A stretch of DNA of 64,000 nt from Citrobacter sp. JGM124 (GTDB taxonomy: Bacteria; Pseudomonadota; Gammaproteobacteria; Enterobacterales; Enterobacteriaceae): positions 186,001-250,000 of the forward strand of contig NZ_JAERJD010000006.1 in NCBI RefSeq assembly GCF_018257795.1, given 5' to 3'. Below the pieces are notes generated by a model that saw only the letters and a program-made list of their open reading frames with translations, had not been told where the DNA came from and did no database searches. The translations under genes and the position numbers were made by a program. Below are positions 53,100-63,694 of the stretch, one piece after another (within the stretch, counting starts at the first letter, position 1; each line of letters begins with the position of its first letter).

Positions 53100-53630
53100 A
53101 TGAAAAAAGCACTGATCGCTCTATCCGCATTGCTGATGACGGTTCCCGCTTTCGCGGCCGAAAGCACCACGACATCATCAGCCAGCCAGGGAGCTGAAAG
53201 TTCTCAATCCACATTAAATAAAGTCGAGCAAGGTGCGAAAAGCGATTGGGACAAAGCCAAAGCAGGCGCGGAGAAAGACTGGAGCAAAACCAAAGAAGCC
53301 ACTGAAAAAGGCTGGGATAAAACGAAAAAAGCAACCAGAAGAGATGCCAGCACGACTAAAGACGATGCGGCAAAAGGCTGGGATAAAACCAAAGAAAGCA
53401 CCGAAAAAGGCTGGGATAAAACCAAAGAAGGCACCAAAAAGGGTTGGGATAAAACCAAAGAAGGCACCGAAAAAGGTTGGGATAAAACCAAAGAAGGTAC
53501 CGAAAAAGGTTGGGATAAAACTAAAGAAGGCGCAGAAAAGGGTTGGGACAAAACCAAAGAAGGCGCAGAAAAGGGTTGGGATAAAACTAAAGAAAGCGCA
53601 GAAAAACTACAAAAAAGAATTTCAGAATAA
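53100..53630 (+). CDS. Exported protein of twelve 11-residue repeats (LEA-like pattern)
   Basis: A 176-residue protein with a clear signal peptide (MKKALIALSALLMTVPAFA, cut near AFA-AES), a Ser/Thr-rich linker to residue 44, and then exactly twelve 11-residue units to the end (45-176). The most regular unit reads EKGWDKTKEGT. Such 11-mer, Lys/Glu-rich, helix-forming repeats are typical of group 3 LEA (desiccation) proteins; the Trp in almost every unit is unusual. It lies between the decarboxylase cluster and proVWX. GAGGG is 4 bases before the ATG. Predicted location is the periplasm. A role in osmotic or desiccation protection is inference. Confidence 0.8.
   Translation: MKKALIALSALLMTVPAFAAESTTTSSASQGAESSQSTLNKVEQGAKSDWDKAKAGAEKDWSKTKEATEKGWDKTKKATRRDASTTKDDAAKGWDKTKESTEKGWDKTKEGTKKGWDKTKEGTEKGWDKTKEGTEKGWDKTKEGAEKGWDKTKEGAEKGWDKTKESAEKLQKRISE
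53232..53627 (+). repeat. Tandem 33-bp repeats, 12 units
   Basis: The DNA behind the 11-mer repeats. Units five to eleven are nearly the same, with a core GGTTGGGATAAAACCAAAGA; units one to four and twelve are degenerate. This pattern suggests recent expansion in the middle and makes copy-number change likely. Confidence 0.9.
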
Positions 53631-53915
53631 TTAACACCCGCTTCGTCGGGCTCATTCAGAGAGTCCGACTTACCCGCATATACCAGGATTTGAGCCTGCC
53701 CGATTTCGGTGACGAAAAAACCAAAAACCAGGCCCGCCAGGTTTGCCTTGATTGCGTGCATCACGTGAATGGGCAGTGTGCATAAAACTAAGTCTGACAT
53801 TGACGCTTTATCTGACACCTGTCCCGGTTGCTGACTGAAATACAACCCGGCATCAAAACGTACTATTCAACGCTGAAATATTACGGTTGTTCCTGCAAAG
53901 AACCCAGAGAACAAT

Positions 53916-54518
53916 CTACTCTTTCAGATTAAGTAAGTGTGTACCTACCCCCCAGTTTTCCAGCTGGATTCCATTTTTGGTTAACTCCAGTATGGCGAAG
54001 CTGGCATTGTGATGGGTATAGCGCCGCAAGTCTTCACCTTTCAGGCATCCTTTAAGGTGCCAGATCAGCGCGGTTAGGACATCTCCATGAGTCACAACGA
54101 GCACTGTCTCTTGTGAATACCTGGCATCAAGATCATGAATAAATTCAAGTAAGCGCTCACAAACATCCTCAATACTTTCCCCCCCTGGCGGAATGAACCA
54201 TAGGTATTCCCCCCATTCCTGCTCTTTCTCTTTTAACACGGTGTACTCTTTCCCCTGAAAGGTACCGTAATGTCGCTCATGCAAACGAATATCAAGAGTG
54301 ATCTCGCACTCAAACTGCTGCATCAACAGTTCGGCACTGGCTGTTGCACGAATAGCAGGAGAACTATAAATATGTACAATATCCCTGTGTGCTAGTGCCT
54401 GACGAAGGGCAACCACTTGCCGTACTCCTAATGACGTTAACGGGCTGTCTAATTGCCCCTGAATAATCCCCTGGCGGTTCCAGGCGCTTTCCCCGTGTCG
54501 AGCCAGGATAAGTTTCAT
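53916..54518 (-). CDS. Histidine phosphatase family protein (GpmB/CobC-like)
   Basis: A 200-residue cytoplasmic phosphatase. The catalytic RHG motif is LILARHGESAWNRQG (His8), the second His is in VVTHGDVL, and the acid lies in LHERHYGTFQG. The frame is open to 54587, but the ATG at 54518 with AGGAG four bases upstream gives MKLILARHGES, the usual start. It is not in an operon. The substrate is unknown. Confidence 0.85.
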   Translation of the reverse strand: MKLILARHGESAWNRQGIIQGQLDSPLTSLGVRQVVALRQALAHRDIVHIYSSPAIRATASAELLMQQFECEITLDIRLHERHYGTFQGKEYTVLKEKEQEWGEYLWFIPPGGESIEDVCERLLEFIHDLDARYSQETVLVVTHGDVLTALIWHLKGCLKGEDLRRYTHHNASFAILELTKNGIQLENWGVGTHLLNLKE

Positions 54519-55214
54519 ACTGCTCCTGTTATTCAATGGTGAACTGAGCGCAAATATAACGCCAGAATAGCCTGGAACCTTCAGCAAATTTAGTCATCAG
54601 TTAACAGGTTTATCCGGAGATTCAGATGGCCGTCTGGAGCCCAGGAGCATAAAACCTGGCGTTACCACTGAATCATCACCGCGAAAACAAATGTTGCCAG
54701 AACACTGGAAATGCTGCGGCCATCACCTGACCGTCATGATTAATCCCCCTCTTTCCGGCACCTGAATGGGTTCACTCAACAGGGAAATCATACTGATAAT
54801 ACGGCATTTTTTTCGTTGTAATATTTATATAATATTTGTCATCAATGATTACGGTTATTATGGTGATACCATGCCATACCTTATGAAATATCCGTCAAAA
54901 AATACCTCCTTATTATTGTGAACTCCCCCCATCGATATGGCTTAATTATTGTGGAAAATGTGACCTCACCCCCCTTATGTATTAGCAAATATCACAACGG
55001 ATATTCATTGATATGAAAAAAATATTCGCTTGCTGTTATACCACCTCAGCCCTTTGATACTGGGAAATGCCTTCCCATACGGAAGACAAGGATATTTGTT
55101 TATCGGCAAATTGAGGGTTGCCTCAGATTTTCGATATGTTAGGGTATATAGCGACCACTATTTCTCATCAGGAATATCCATATATAAATCAAAATACAGG
55201 AAGCTGTTTATTGC
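54519..55214. other. Intergenic region with the proU promoter
   Basis: This 696-base AT-rich stretch lies upstream of proV. In E. coli the proU promoter is surrounded by curved AT-rich DNA and bound by H-NS; the composition here (long A/T runs near 54800-55000) is consistent with this. A plus-strand frame at 55030-55230 overlaps the proV start and looks random. Confidence 0.5.
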
Positions 55215-56411
55215 ATGGCAATTAAATTAGAAGTAAAAAATTTATATAAAATATTTGGCGAGCACCCACAGCGTGCGTTTAAGTATATTGAAAAAGGCAT
55301 ATCAAAAAGCGAATTACTGGAAAAAACAGGGCTGTCGCTTGGCGTTAAAGACGCCAGTCTGACCATTGAAGAAGGCGAGATATTCGTCATCATGGGGCTA
55401 TCCGGTTCAGGAAAATCCACCATGGTTCGCCTTCTCAATCGCCTGATTGAACCGACCCGTGGCCAGGTAATGATTGATGGTGTTGATATTGCAAAAATAT
55501 CGGATGCGGAACTTCGTGAGGTCCGTAAAAATAAGATAGCAATGGTCTTCCAGTCATTTGCTCTTATGCCTCATATGACAGTCCTGAATAATGCCGCTTT
55601 CGGTATGGAGCTGGCTGGTATTCCTGTTGCTGAACGTCAGGAAAAAGCATTAGATGCACTGCGCCAGGTAGGACTCGATAATTATGCTCATGCTTATCCC
55701 GATGAACTTTCCGGCGGTATGCGACAACGTGTTGGTCTGGCTCGGGCTCTGGCTATTAATCCAGACATATTATTAATGGATGAAGCATTCTCAGCACTCG
55801 ATCCATTAATTCGTACTGAAATGCAAGATGAGCTAATTAACCTACAATCCAGACATCAACGTACCATTGTTTTTATCTCTCATGATCTCGATGAAGCAAT
55901 GCGCATTGGTGACAGAATTGCCATCATGCAAGGTGGTGAAGTGATACAGGTGGGCACACCTGATGAAATTCTGAATAATCCTGCTAATGATTACGTACGC
56001 ACCTTTTTCAGGGGCGTGGATATTAGTCAGGTCTTTAGCGCCAAAGATATTGCCCGTCGTAACCCAGCAGGATTGTTACGTAAAACCGCCGGTTTTGGTC
56101 CCCGTTCTGCACTGAAATTATTGCAAGATGAAGATCGCGAGTATGGCTATGTTATTGAGCGCGACCAAAAGTTCCTTGGCATTGTTTCCACTGATTCAAT
56201 AAAAGCTGCTCTTGCCGCAGGCCAGGGACTTGATGCCGCTTTTCTGGAAGATCCCGCACCGGTCTCAGCAGAAACGCCCCTCAGTGAGTTGCTCTCTCAT
56301 GTAGGCCAGTCAGCCTGCTCAGTTCCAGTTATCGGAGAGAATCAACAGTATATCGGTGTCATCTCGAAAGGGGTGTTATTGCAAGCATTAGACCGTGAGG
56401 GGAGCCAATAA
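55215..56411 (+). CDS. proV: Glycine betaine/proline ABC transporter ATPase ProV
   Basis: The ATPase of the osmoprotectant importer ProU. The 398 residues show Walker [10 protein letters not shown], signature [15 protein letters not shown], Walker [13 protein letters not shown], and H-loop ISHDLD, followed by tandem CBS domains (about 280-390). It starts [19 protein letters not shown], like E. coli ProV. The stop overlaps the proW start by one base (TAATG). Confidence 0.96.
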   Translation: MAIKLEVKNLYKIFGEHPQRAFKYIEKGISKSELLEKTGLSLGVKDASLTIEEGEIFVIMGLSGSGKSTMVRLLNRLIEPTRGQVMIDGVDIAKISDAELREVRKNKIAMVFQSFALMPHMTVLNNAAFGMELAGIPVAERQEKALDALRQVGLDNYAHAYPDELSGGMRQRVGLARALAINPDILLMDEAFSALDPLIRTEMQDELINLQSRHQRTIVFISHDLDEAMRIGDRIAIMQGGEVIQVGTPDEILNNPANDYVRTFFRGVDISQVFSAKDIARRNPAGLLRKTAGFGPRSALKLLQDEDREYGYVIERDQKFLGIVSTDSIKAALAAGQGLDAAFLEDPAPVSAETPLSELLSHVGQSACSVPVIGENQQYIGVISKGVLLQALDREGSQ

Positions 56412-57499
56412 TGAGTGATGCAGCGAATCCGTGGGATACCGGTAGTGAAGCAGTACAGAACACTGCCGCTTCAGAAGATGCATGGGGCAGCGCAGGTGCT
56501 GATGCCGCCCATACGACAGCAACAAATGCCGCCAGCAGTGCAAATGACTGGCTGACGTCAACCGCTGATACACCCGTAGAACATTTTAATATCCTTGATC
56601 CTTTTCATAAGACACTGATCCCGCTTGATTCATGGGTCACTCAAGGAATCGACTGGGTTGTAACACATTTTCGTCCGTTGTTTCAGGGAATACGTGTCCC
56701 GGTTGATTATATTCTGAGTGGCTTTCAACAAGCCTTGCTGGGGATGCCTTCCGCTGTCGCCATTATTCTGTTTGCGCTTATCGCCTGGCAGATGTCAAGC
56801 CTTGGTATGGGGGTGGCAACACTCATATCACTGATAGCCATTGGTGCAATCGGGGCCTGGTCACAAGCAATGGTCACGCTGGCACTGGTGCTTACAGCGC
56901 TCTTCTTCTGCGCAATAATAGGTTTGCCGATGGGGATCTGGCTGGCACGCAGTGACAGAGCCGCAAAAATAATCCGACCGTTGCTGGATGCTATGCAGAC
57001 CACACCGGCCTTCGTTTACTTGGTACCTATCGTTATGCTGTTTGGTATCGGTAATGTCCCGGGGGTGGTGGTTACCATTATCTTTGCCCTACCCCCTATT
57101 GTGCGTTTAACCATCCTGGGGATAAAACAAGTCCCTGAAGATTTAATCGAGGCAGCACGCTCATTTGGTGCCAGTCCACGCCAAATGTTATTTAAGGTTC
57201 AGCTACCACTGGCGATGCCAACGATTATGGCTGGCGTTAACCAGACACTCATGCTTGCCCTGTCCATGGTCGTCATCGCATCAATGATTGCGGTTGGTGG
57301 TTTAGGTCAGATGGTACTGCGCGGTATCGGCCGCCTGGATATGGGGCTGGCTACCGTTGGCGGTGTCGGGATTGTTATCCTTGCCATCATCCTTGACCGT
57401 TTAACCCAGTCTATTGGTCGTGATGCACGCGCCAAAGGCAACCGTCGCTGGTATACCACCGGCCCACTGGGTTTAGTTACCCGTCCCTTCATTAAATAA
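56411..57499 (+). CDS. proW: Glycine betaine/proline ABC transporter permease ProW
   Basis: The inner-membrane channel of ProU. The 362 residues have a long polar N-terminus rich in Ala, Asn and Asp (about 1-65), then six or seven helices with the EAA loop [22 protein letters not shown]. It overlaps proV by one base. E. coli ProW has a similar, unusually long N-terminal extension. Confidence 0.96.
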   Translation: MSDAANPWDTGSEAVQNTAASEDAWGSAGADAAHTTATNAASSANDWLTSTADTPVEHFNILDPFHKTLIPLDSWVTQGIDWVVTHFRPLFQGIRVPVDYILSGFQQALLGMPSAVAIILFALIAWQMSSLGMGVATLISLIAIGAIGAWSQAMVTLALVLTALFFCAIIGLPMGIWLARSDRAAKIIRPLLDAMQTTPAFVYLVPIVMLFGIGNVPGVVVTIIFALPPIVRLTILGIKQVPEDLIEAARSFGASPRQMLFKVQLPLAMPTIMAGVNQTLMLALSMVVIASMIAVGGLGQMVLRGIGRLDMGLATVGGVGIVILAIILDRLTQSIGRDARAKGNRRWYTTGPLGLVTRPFIK

Positions 57500-57560
57500 G
57501 CCTGAGTGGCGGTGATAAACCGCCATTCCCGCCCATATCACAACATAAAAAGGAATAACG

Positions 57561-58559
57561 ATGCGACATACCGCGATTCTAGCCACGGCTTTTGCGACAC
57601 TCGTTACCACTAGCCCCCTGACCTTTGCAGCCGACTTGCCGGGCAAAGGTATCACCGTACAGCCAGTACAAAGTACCATTGCTGAAGAAACCTTCCAGAC
57701 CCTTCTCGTGAGCAGAGCCCTGGAGAAACTGGGTTATACTGTCAGCAAACCTAGCGAAGTGGACTATAACGTCGGCTATACTTCTATTGCCTCCGGCGAT
57801 GCAACGTTCACCGCCGTTAACTGGCAGCCGCTGCATGATGACATGTACGCAGCCGCTGGTGGCGACAAAAAGTTTTATCGTGAAGGTACCTACGTCACAG
57901 GTGCAGCACAAGGCTATCTGATTGATAAAAAGACCGCTGATCAATATAAAATTACCAATATTGAACAACTGAAGGATCCGAATATTGCCAAGCTGTTTTC
58001 CCGAAATGGTGAAGGTAAAGCAGAACTTACAGGTTGTTCACCTGGCTGGGGTTGTGAGGCAGTCATCAATCACCAGAACACCGCTTATGGTCTGGAAAAA
58101 ACGGTGAATGTAAACCACGGTAACTATTCTGCCATGATGGCGGATACCATTTCTCGGTTCAAAGAAGGCAAGTCCATCCTGTACTATACTTGGACACCTT
58201 ACTGGATCAGTGATGTCCTGAAACCGGGTAAAGAAGTGGTTTGGTTACAAGTTCCATTCTCCTCCCTGCCAGGGGAACAAAAAGACATTGATACCAAACT
58301 ACCGAACGGTGCCAATTACGGCTTCCCAGTGAACACGATGCATATCGTGGCCAACAAACAGTGGGCTGAAAAGAATCCACAAGCGGCAAAACTGTTCTCT
58401 GTGATGAAACTGCCACTGGCTGATATCAATGCACAGAATGCCATGATGCATGAAGGGAAATCTTCAGAAGCAGATATCAATAATCACGTTAATGGCTGGA
58501 TTAAGGCGCACCAGGCTCAGTTCGATGGTTGGATTAAAGAAGCATTAGCTGCTAAATAA
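57561..58559 (+). CDS. proX: Glycine betaine/proline-binding protein ProX
   Basis: The periplasmic binding protein of ProU. It has a signal peptide (cut near LTFA-ADLPG) and the ProX sequence [20 protein letters not shown], with the aromatic-cage residues in [10 protein letters not shown], the two-Cys loop CSPGWGCE, and YTWTPYW. The 332-residue length is standard. A terminator follows. Confidence 0.96.
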   Translation: MRHTAILATAFATLVTTSPLTFAADLPGKGITVQPVQSTIAEETFQTLLVSRALEKLGYTVSKPSEVDYNVGYTSIASGDATFTAVNWQPLHDDMYAAAGGDKKFYREGTYVTGAAQGYLIDKKTADQYKITNIEQLKDPNIAKLFSRNGEGKAELTGCSPGWGCEAVINHQNTAYGLEKTVNVNHGNYSAMMADTISRFKEGKSILYYTWTPYWISDVLKPGKEVVWLQVPFSSLPGEQKDIDTKLPNGANYGFPVNTMHIVANKQWAEKNPQAAKLFSVMKLPLADINAQNAMMHEGKSSEADINNHVNGWIKAHQAQFDGWIKEALAAK

Positions 58560-58595
58560 TCAGCACAGTAAGCACTGAACGATACGCTGAAATCG

Positions 58596-58636
58596 GACAG
58601 ACAGGGCAAGCATGCTCTGTCTGTCTTTAATTTTTA
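58596..58636 (+). terminator. Intrinsic terminator after proX
   Basis: GACAGACAGGGCA pairs with TGCTCTGTCTGTC (one G-T pair) over an AGCA loop, followed by TTTAATTTTTA. It is a long, strong stem 36 bases past the proX stop. Confidence 0.85.
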
Positions 58637-58773
58637 GATAACCACAATAACAATTAGTTAGTTAAGTGCGATGCAAAAATTGTCATCATAACCGCACAAA
58701 CTAACACCCATATTATCTTTGCCTGACCGATTTATTGGTTATTATTCGTCTCCTTTATGGCAAGCGAAAATCA

Positions 58774-59964
58774 ATGAAAACAACAATGAAAACACCTCAA
58801 CCGGAACTCAGCAGCACACTTATCGTCCTGATGTCTGTGGCTACCGGGCTGGCTGTAGCCAGCAATTATTATGCACAACCTCTGCTTGATACCATTGCCA
58901 ATGCTTTCTCGCTTTCAATCAATCAGGCGGGGTTTATTGTAACGGCGGCACAACTGGGCTATGCCGCCGGGTTACTCTTCCTGGTGCCACTCGGGGATAT
59001 GTTTGAACGCCGTGGTTTGATTGTCACCATGACCCTGCTGGCTGCTGGAGGAATGTTGATTACTGCCAGTAGTCAGTCATTGTGGGTGATGATCCTCGGC
59101 ACGGCTCTGACGGGGCTTTTCTCCGTCGTTGCCCAGATCCTTGTTCCTCTGGCTGCAACCCTGTCTGAACCAGCAAAACGAGGAAAAGTGGTCGGCACCA
59201 TCATGAGTGGGTTACTGCTGGGTATTTTACTGGCCCGTACTGTGGCTGGGGTACTCGCCAGTATCGGGGGCTGGCGTACCGTATACTGGGTTGCCAGTGT
59301 CTTAATGATTCTGATGGCAGTGGCCTTATGGCGCGGTTTACCTCGGGTTAAACACGAAAATCATTTAAGCTACCAACAACTTCTGTTATCTGTTTTCACT
59401 CTTTTCACACAGAATTCGCTGTTAAGAACCCGGGCGTTATTGGGTTGCCTGACCTTCGCTAATTTCAGTGTTCTCTGGACATCAATGGCTTTCCTGCTCT
59501 CAGCGCCTCCCTTTAATTATTCTGATGCAACTATTGGGTTGTTTGGCCTGGTCGGTGCGGCAGGCGCTCTGGGTGCTCGCCCGGCTGGCAGTTTGTCAGA
59601 TAAAGGCAAGTCACACCTCACAACGAGCTTTGGTTTGCTGCTACTCTTTCTTTCATGGGGTATTACAGCCTCAGGCCAGTTCTCCGTGATCGCTCTGATT
59701 ATCGGTATCCTGATCCTTGACCTTACGGTACAGGGAGTGCATATCACTAACCAAAGTGTGATTTACCATGTGATGCCAGAAGCCCGTAGTCGCCTGACGG
59801 CAGGTTATATGACCAGCTACTTTATTGGTGGTGCGGCAGGGTCGCTGATTTCTGCAGCGGCTTATCAGCATGCGGGCTGGACAGGAGTCTGTATTGCTGG
59901 GGGGACCCTCTCTTTACTCAGTCTGCTGGTCTGGTGGCAGGGATACCATAAACAACCGATATAA
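58774..59964 (+). CDS. MFS transporter, YgaY-like
   Basis: A 396-residue major-facilitator protein with 12 helices, similar to the drug/arabinose-efflux group; the cytoplasmic loop motif A is GDMFERRGLIV and a second GSLSDKGKSHL lies between helices 8 and 9. The position between proX and mprA equals that of ygaY, which is a broken gene in E. coli K-12; here it is intact. The frame opens at a TTG (58735), but the ATG at 58774 is the more likely start. The substrate is unknown. Confidence 0.83.
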   Translation: MKTTMKTPQPELSSTLIVLMSVATGLAVASNYYAQPLLDTIANAFSLSINQAGFIVTAAQLGYAAGLLFLVPLGDMFERRGLIVTMTLLAAGGMLITASSQSLWVMILGTALTGLFSVVAQILVPLAATLSEPAKRGKVVGTIMSGLLLGILLARTVAGVLASIGGWRTVYWVASVLMILMAVALWRGLPRVKHENHLSYQQLLLSVFTLFTQNSLLRTRALLGCLTFANFSVLWTSMAFLLSAPPFNYSDATIGLFGLVGAAGALGARPAGSLSDKGKSHLTTSFGLLLLFLSWGITASGQFSVIALIIGILILDLTVQGVHITNQSVIYHVMPEARSRLTAGYMTSYFIGGAAGSLISAAAYQHAGWTGVCIAGGTLSLLSLLVWWQGYHKQPI

Positions 59965-60270
59965 GTAGGGGCACGGGTCAGAATACCCGATTGCACCCTC
60001 AGTTAAGGTTGCCGGATGGCTATTCTGCCCCCCATCATTCTGCGATGGCGCTGAATAACACGTACTTACAGTACAATGCATAATAATGGGGAAAATCAAG
60101 CCACAATGATTTATCTACCGTTGAAAGTGCAATGGTTGTTTCATCCAGAATAAAGCCCAGAAAAACCGTATTCAAACGTATATAAACGTATGTTTTTGTA
60201 TAACCCAGACATTTACTTTATTTGTAACTATCGTTACTATACCGAACGAAACTAATGAGGTAATACCCTA
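59965..60270. other. Intergenic region upstream of mprA
   Basis: This 306-base region holds the mprA promoter, listed at 60212-60240. Direct repeats of AACGTAT near 60171-60190 could be part of the MprA operator, but that is not established. Confidence 0.4.
60212..60240 (+). promoter_or_regulatory. Predicted sigma-70 promoter of mprA-emrAB
   Basis: TTTACT, then 17 bases, then TACTAT. The spacing is ideal, the -10 is five of six to consensus, and the -35 is four of six. It ends 30 bases before the mprA ATG. Confidence 0.55.
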
Positions 60271-60789
60271 ATGGATAGTTCGTTTTCTCCTATTGAACAG
60301 ATGCTTGCCAACCGTGCTGAACGTTGCAAAGATTTTCCTTACCAGGAAATTCTCCTGACACGTTTGTGTATGCATATGCAAAGTAAGTTGCTGGAAAATC
60401 GTAATAAGATGTTGAAGGCACAGGGGATAAACGAAACACTCTTCATGGCGTTAATCACTTTAGAAGCTCAGGAAAACCAGAGTATTCAACCTTCAGAGTT
60501 AAGCAGCGCTTTAGGTTCATCACGTACTAATGCCACTCGCGTTGCTGATGAGCTGGAAAAGCGGGGCTGGATTGAGCGCCGGGAAAGTGATAACGACCGC
60601 CGCTGTTTACATTTACAGCTGACGGAGGAGGGATACGCATTCTTAAATCAGTTACTGCCCCCCCAACATCGTTGCCTGCACCAAATTTGGTCATCGCTTA
60701 ATGAAGATGAAAAAAATCAGCTCGAAACCATTACTCGCAAGCTACTTACTCGCCTTGACCAAATGGATAAAGAGTCACAGCCAGGTTAA
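60271..60789 (+). CDS. mprA: Transcriptional repressor MprA (EmrR), MarR family
   Basis: Represses emrAB and is released by drugs such as CCCP and salicylate. The 172-residue sequence begins [12 protein letters not shown] and has the winged-helix core with [29 protein letters not shown], almost the same as E. coli. It leads the mprA-emrA-emrB operon, with 137 bases before emrA. Confidence 0.96.
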   Translation: MDSSFSPIEQMLANRAERCKDFPYQEILLTRLCMHMQSKLLENRNKMLKAQGINETLFMALITLEAQENQSIQPSELSSALGSSRTNATRVADELEKRGWIERRESDNDRRCLHLQLTEEGYAFLNQLLPPQHRCLHQIWSSLNEDEKNQLETITRKLLTRLDQMDKESQPG

Positions 60790-60870
60790 TGAAGCCTGTT
60801 GAATGGTATTTATTACCTTAAAGTACACCTATCCTTAATTTCTCTGAAACTGACAGGTCTGATAAGACCG

Positions 60871-60898
60871 ATTGAACTGTCTTGCCAGATAGTTCAAT
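60871..60898. repeat. Inverted repeat between mprA and emrA
   Basis: ATTGAACT and AGTTCAAT, 12 bases apart, ending 28 bases before the emrA ATG. It may be an RNA hairpin that sets emrA translation or a protein site; no known operator matches. Confidence 0.5.
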
Positions 60899-60926
60899 GA
60901 AAAATCATCAATAAGTGGAGATAAAC

Positions 60927-62096
60927 ATGAGTGCAAATGCGGAGACGACGACCCCGCAGCAACCGAGCAGGAAAAAAAAACGTAAGAGTATTCTTCTCGT
61001 TTTAACCTTCATGTTTGTTGCTATTGCCGTGGCATATGGCGTCTATTGGTTTTTAGTATTAAGACACTACCAGGAGACTGATGACTCGTATGTATCGGGA
61101 AATCAGGTGCAGATCATGGCACAGGTATCCGGTAGCGTAACGAAAGTCTGGGCGGAAGATACGGATTTCGTTAAACAGGGCGATACCCTGGTCAGTCTTG
61201 ATCCTGCTGATGCTGAACAAGCCTTTGAAAAAGCACAAACTCAGCTGGCGTCCAGTGTACGCCAGACACACCAGTTGATGATCAACAGCAAACAGTACCA
61301 GGCGAATATTGAGCTACAAAAAACAGCACTCGCCAAAGCCCAGCATGATTTAAACCGTCGTATTCCACTGGGGGATGCCAATCTGATTGGCCGTGAGGAG
61401 CTTCAACACGCCCGTGATGCGGTGGCCAGTGCCCAGGCAGAGCTGGATGTCGCCGTTCAGCAATACAATGCGAATCAAGCGATGATCTTAGGCTCACGCC
61501 TTGAAGATCAACCGGTGATTAAGCAGGCGGCAGCCCAAGTCCGAGATGCCTGGATGGCGCTACAACGGACAACCATCATTAGTCCAATGACAGGCTATGT
61601 CTCTCAGCGTGCGGTGCAGGTAGGTTCACAAATTACCCCTGCCACGCCGTTAATGGCCGTTGTTCCTGCTCAAGGCATGTGGGTTGATGCAAACTTTAAA
61701 GAGACTCAGCTGGCGAATATCCGTATTGGTCAGCCAGCAACCGTAGTGACTGACATGTACGGTGATGATGTCGTATTCACCGGTACAGTTGTGGGTCTGG
61801 ATATGGGAACCGGGAGCGCATTCTCTTTACTCCCAGCACAAAATGCCACCGGTAACTGGATTAAGGTTGTTCAGCGACTTCCGGTACGTATAGCGTTAGA
61901 TGAAAAACAGATCACTGAGCATCCACTGCGCATCGGTCTGTCAGCCTTAGTGAGTGTCAATACTTCTGACAGAAATGGGGCGGTATTGTCATCACAAATC
62001 CGCACGACTCCGGTATACGAAAGTAATGCTCGCGTGCTTGATATGACCCCGGTCAATACGCTCATCGACCAGATTATTCAGGCCAATGCGGGTTAA
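60927..62096 (+). CDS. emrA: Multidrug efflux membrane fusion protein EmrA
   Basis: The periplasmic adaptor that links EmrB to TolC. The 389 residues show a short cytoplasmic N-terminus, one membrane helix (about 25-45), a lipoyl half-motif (VSGSVTKVW), a long coiled coil (about 90-200), the second lipoyl half and a beta-barrel. The frame opens at 60915, but the ATG at 60927 follows GTGGAG and gives MSANAETTTPQQP, matching E. coli. Confidence 0.96.
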   Translation: MSANAETTTPQQPSRKKKRKSILLVLTFMFVAIAVAYGVYWFLVLRHYQETDDSYVSGNQVQIMAQVSGSVTKVWAEDTDFVKQGDTLVSLDPADAEQAFEKAQTQLASSVRQTHQLMINSKQYQANIELQKTALAKAQHDLNRRIPLGDANLIGREELQHARDAVASAQAELDVAVQQYNANQAMILGSRLEDQPVIKQAAAQVRDAWMALQRTTIISPMTGYVSQRAVQVGSQITPATPLMAVVPAQGMWVDANFKETQLANIRIGQPATVVTDMYGDDVVFTGTVVGLDMGTGSAFSLLPAQNATGNWIKVVQRLPVRIALDEKQITEHPLRIGLSALVSVNTSDRNGAVLSSQIRTTPVYESNARVLDMTPVNTLIDQIIQANAG

Positions 62097-62111
62097 TCAA
62101 TCGGAGGCTGT

Positions 62112-63647
62112 ATGGCACAACAAAAGCCGCTAGAGGGTGCATCCCTGGTCATTATGACCATCGCACTCTCATTGGCGACCTTTATGCAGGTGCTGGACTC
62201 CACGATTGCGAACGTGGCAATTCCAACTATTGCAGGTAACCTTGGTTCATCACTGAACCAGGGGACTTGGGTTATTACCTCTTTTGGTGTCGCAAACGCT
62301 ATTTCCATCCCGATTACAGGCTGGCTCGCAAAAAGAATTGGTGAAGTAAAACTGTTTCTCTGGTCCACCACTCTGTTTGTTATCGCCTCATGGGCTTGTG
62401 GGATGTCAAGCAGCCTTGAGATGCTTATTTTCTTCCGTGTTATTCAGGGGCTGGTTGCCGGGCCATTAATCCCCTTGTCGCAAAGTTTATTACTGAACAA
62501 CTATCCCCCGGCAAAGCGCAGCCTGGCTCTGGCATTGTGGTCTATGACCGTGGTAGTGGCCCCCATTTGTGGCCCTATTCTGGGGGGCTATATTAGTGAT
62601 AATTATCACTGGGGTTGGATCTTCTTTATTAACATCCCTATCGGTGCCATTGTGGTTGCCCTGGCGCTGAAAACACTGCGAGATCGTGAAACACGTACTG
62701 AGCAGCGGCGTATTGATGCTATTGGCCTTGGGTTATTGGTGATCGGGGTTGGCAGCCTTCAGGTCATGCTGGATCGAGGTAAGGAACTCAGCTGGTTTGA
62801 GTCTTCCGAGATTGTTATCCTTGCCGCTGTTGCGGTGGTCACGTTGACGTTTTTAGTGGTGTGGGAACTGACAGATAAAGAACCGATTGTCGATTTATCC
62901 CTGTTTAAGTCGCGTAACTTCACTGTGGGTTGTATTTGTATCAGTCTCGCCTACCTGATTTACTTCGGTGCCATTGTTTTACTTCCCCTGTTATTACAAG
63001 AGGTGTATGGCTATACCGCCACCTGGGCAGGTTTGGCCTCTGCGCCGGTAGGACTGTTACCCGTGCTACTGTCGCCGATTATTGGTCGTTTTTCCCATAA
63101 GATTGATATGCGTCTTCTGGTGACATTCAGCTTTATTGTCTATGCCTTGTGCTTCTACTGGCGTGCCTACAGTTTTGAACCAGAAATGGACTTTGCTGCC
63201 GCTGCCTGGCCGCAGTTTGTTCAGGGGTTTGCTGTGGCATGTTTCTTTATGCCACTGACGGCAATAATTCTGTCTGGCTTACCGCCTGAAAGGCTGGCCG
63301 CAGCATCAAGCCTGTCAAACTTCCTGCGTACATTGGCAGGGTCTATTGGCACCTCAATTACCACAACCATGTGGAGTAATCGGGAGTCATTGCACCATTC
63401 GCACCTGACTGAGTCGATTACACCATATAACCCAAACTCGATTGAAGCCTACCAACAGCTGGAAAACTTAGGCATGAGCCATCAACAGGCTTCTGTCTAT
63501 ATTGCGCGGCAGATAACCGAGCAAGGGTTGATTATCTCTGCCAATGAGATTTTCTGGATTTCTGGTGGCATATTTATTTTACTGATTGGCCTGGTCTGGT
63601 TTGCCAGACCTCCATTTGGTGCTGGTAAAGGTGGCGGCGCTCACTAG
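62112..63647 (+). CDS. emrB: Multidrug efflux MFS transporter EmrB
   Basis: A 14-helix proton:drug antiporter of the DHA2 family that exports hydrophobic toxins through EmrA and TolC. The 511 residues start MAQQKPLEGASLVIMTIALS and carry the family motif LDSTIANVAIPTIAG in helix 1. GGAGG lies five bases before the ATG, 15 bases after emrA. In E. coli luxS follows; here a leuA gene does. Confidence 0.96.
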   Translation: MAQQKPLEGASLVIMTIALSLATFMQVLDSTIANVAIPTIAGNLGSSLNQGTWVITSFGVANAISIPITGWLAKRIGEVKLFLWSTTLFVIASWACGMSSSLEMLIFFRVIQGLVAGPLIPLSQSLLLNNYPPAKRSLALALWSMTVVVAPICGPILGGYISDNYHWGWIFFINIPIGAIVVALALKTLRDRETRTEQRRIDAIGLGLLVIGVGSLQVMLDRGKELSWFESSEIVILAAVAVVTLTFLVVWELTDKEPIVDLSLFKSRNFTVGCICISLAYLIYFGAIVLLPLLLQEVYGYTATWAGLASAPVGLLPVLLSPIIGRFSHKIDMRLLVTFSFIVYALCFYWRAYSFEPEMDFAAAAWPQFVQGFAVACFFMPLTAIILSGLPPERLAAASSLSNFLRTLAGSIGTSITTTMWSNRESLHHSHLTESITPYNPNSIEAYQQLENLGMSHQQASVYIARQITEQGLIISANEIFWISGGIFILLIGLVWFARPPFGAGKGGGAH

Positions 63648-63694
63648 CATTCAGGCTATTTTACCAGAAATAACATTATGTTAGTTATCACTTC

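Noticed and set aside
53204-53845. Minus-strand frame of 213 codons over the repeat gene
   Set aside because: Its repeats (VLSQPFSAPSL) are the antisense reading of the 33-bp repeats. The plus-strand frame has a signal peptide and ribosome site.
55030-55230. Plus-strand frame of 66 codons before proV
   Set aside because: It overlaps the proV start in another frame, has no ribosome site and no recognisable features.
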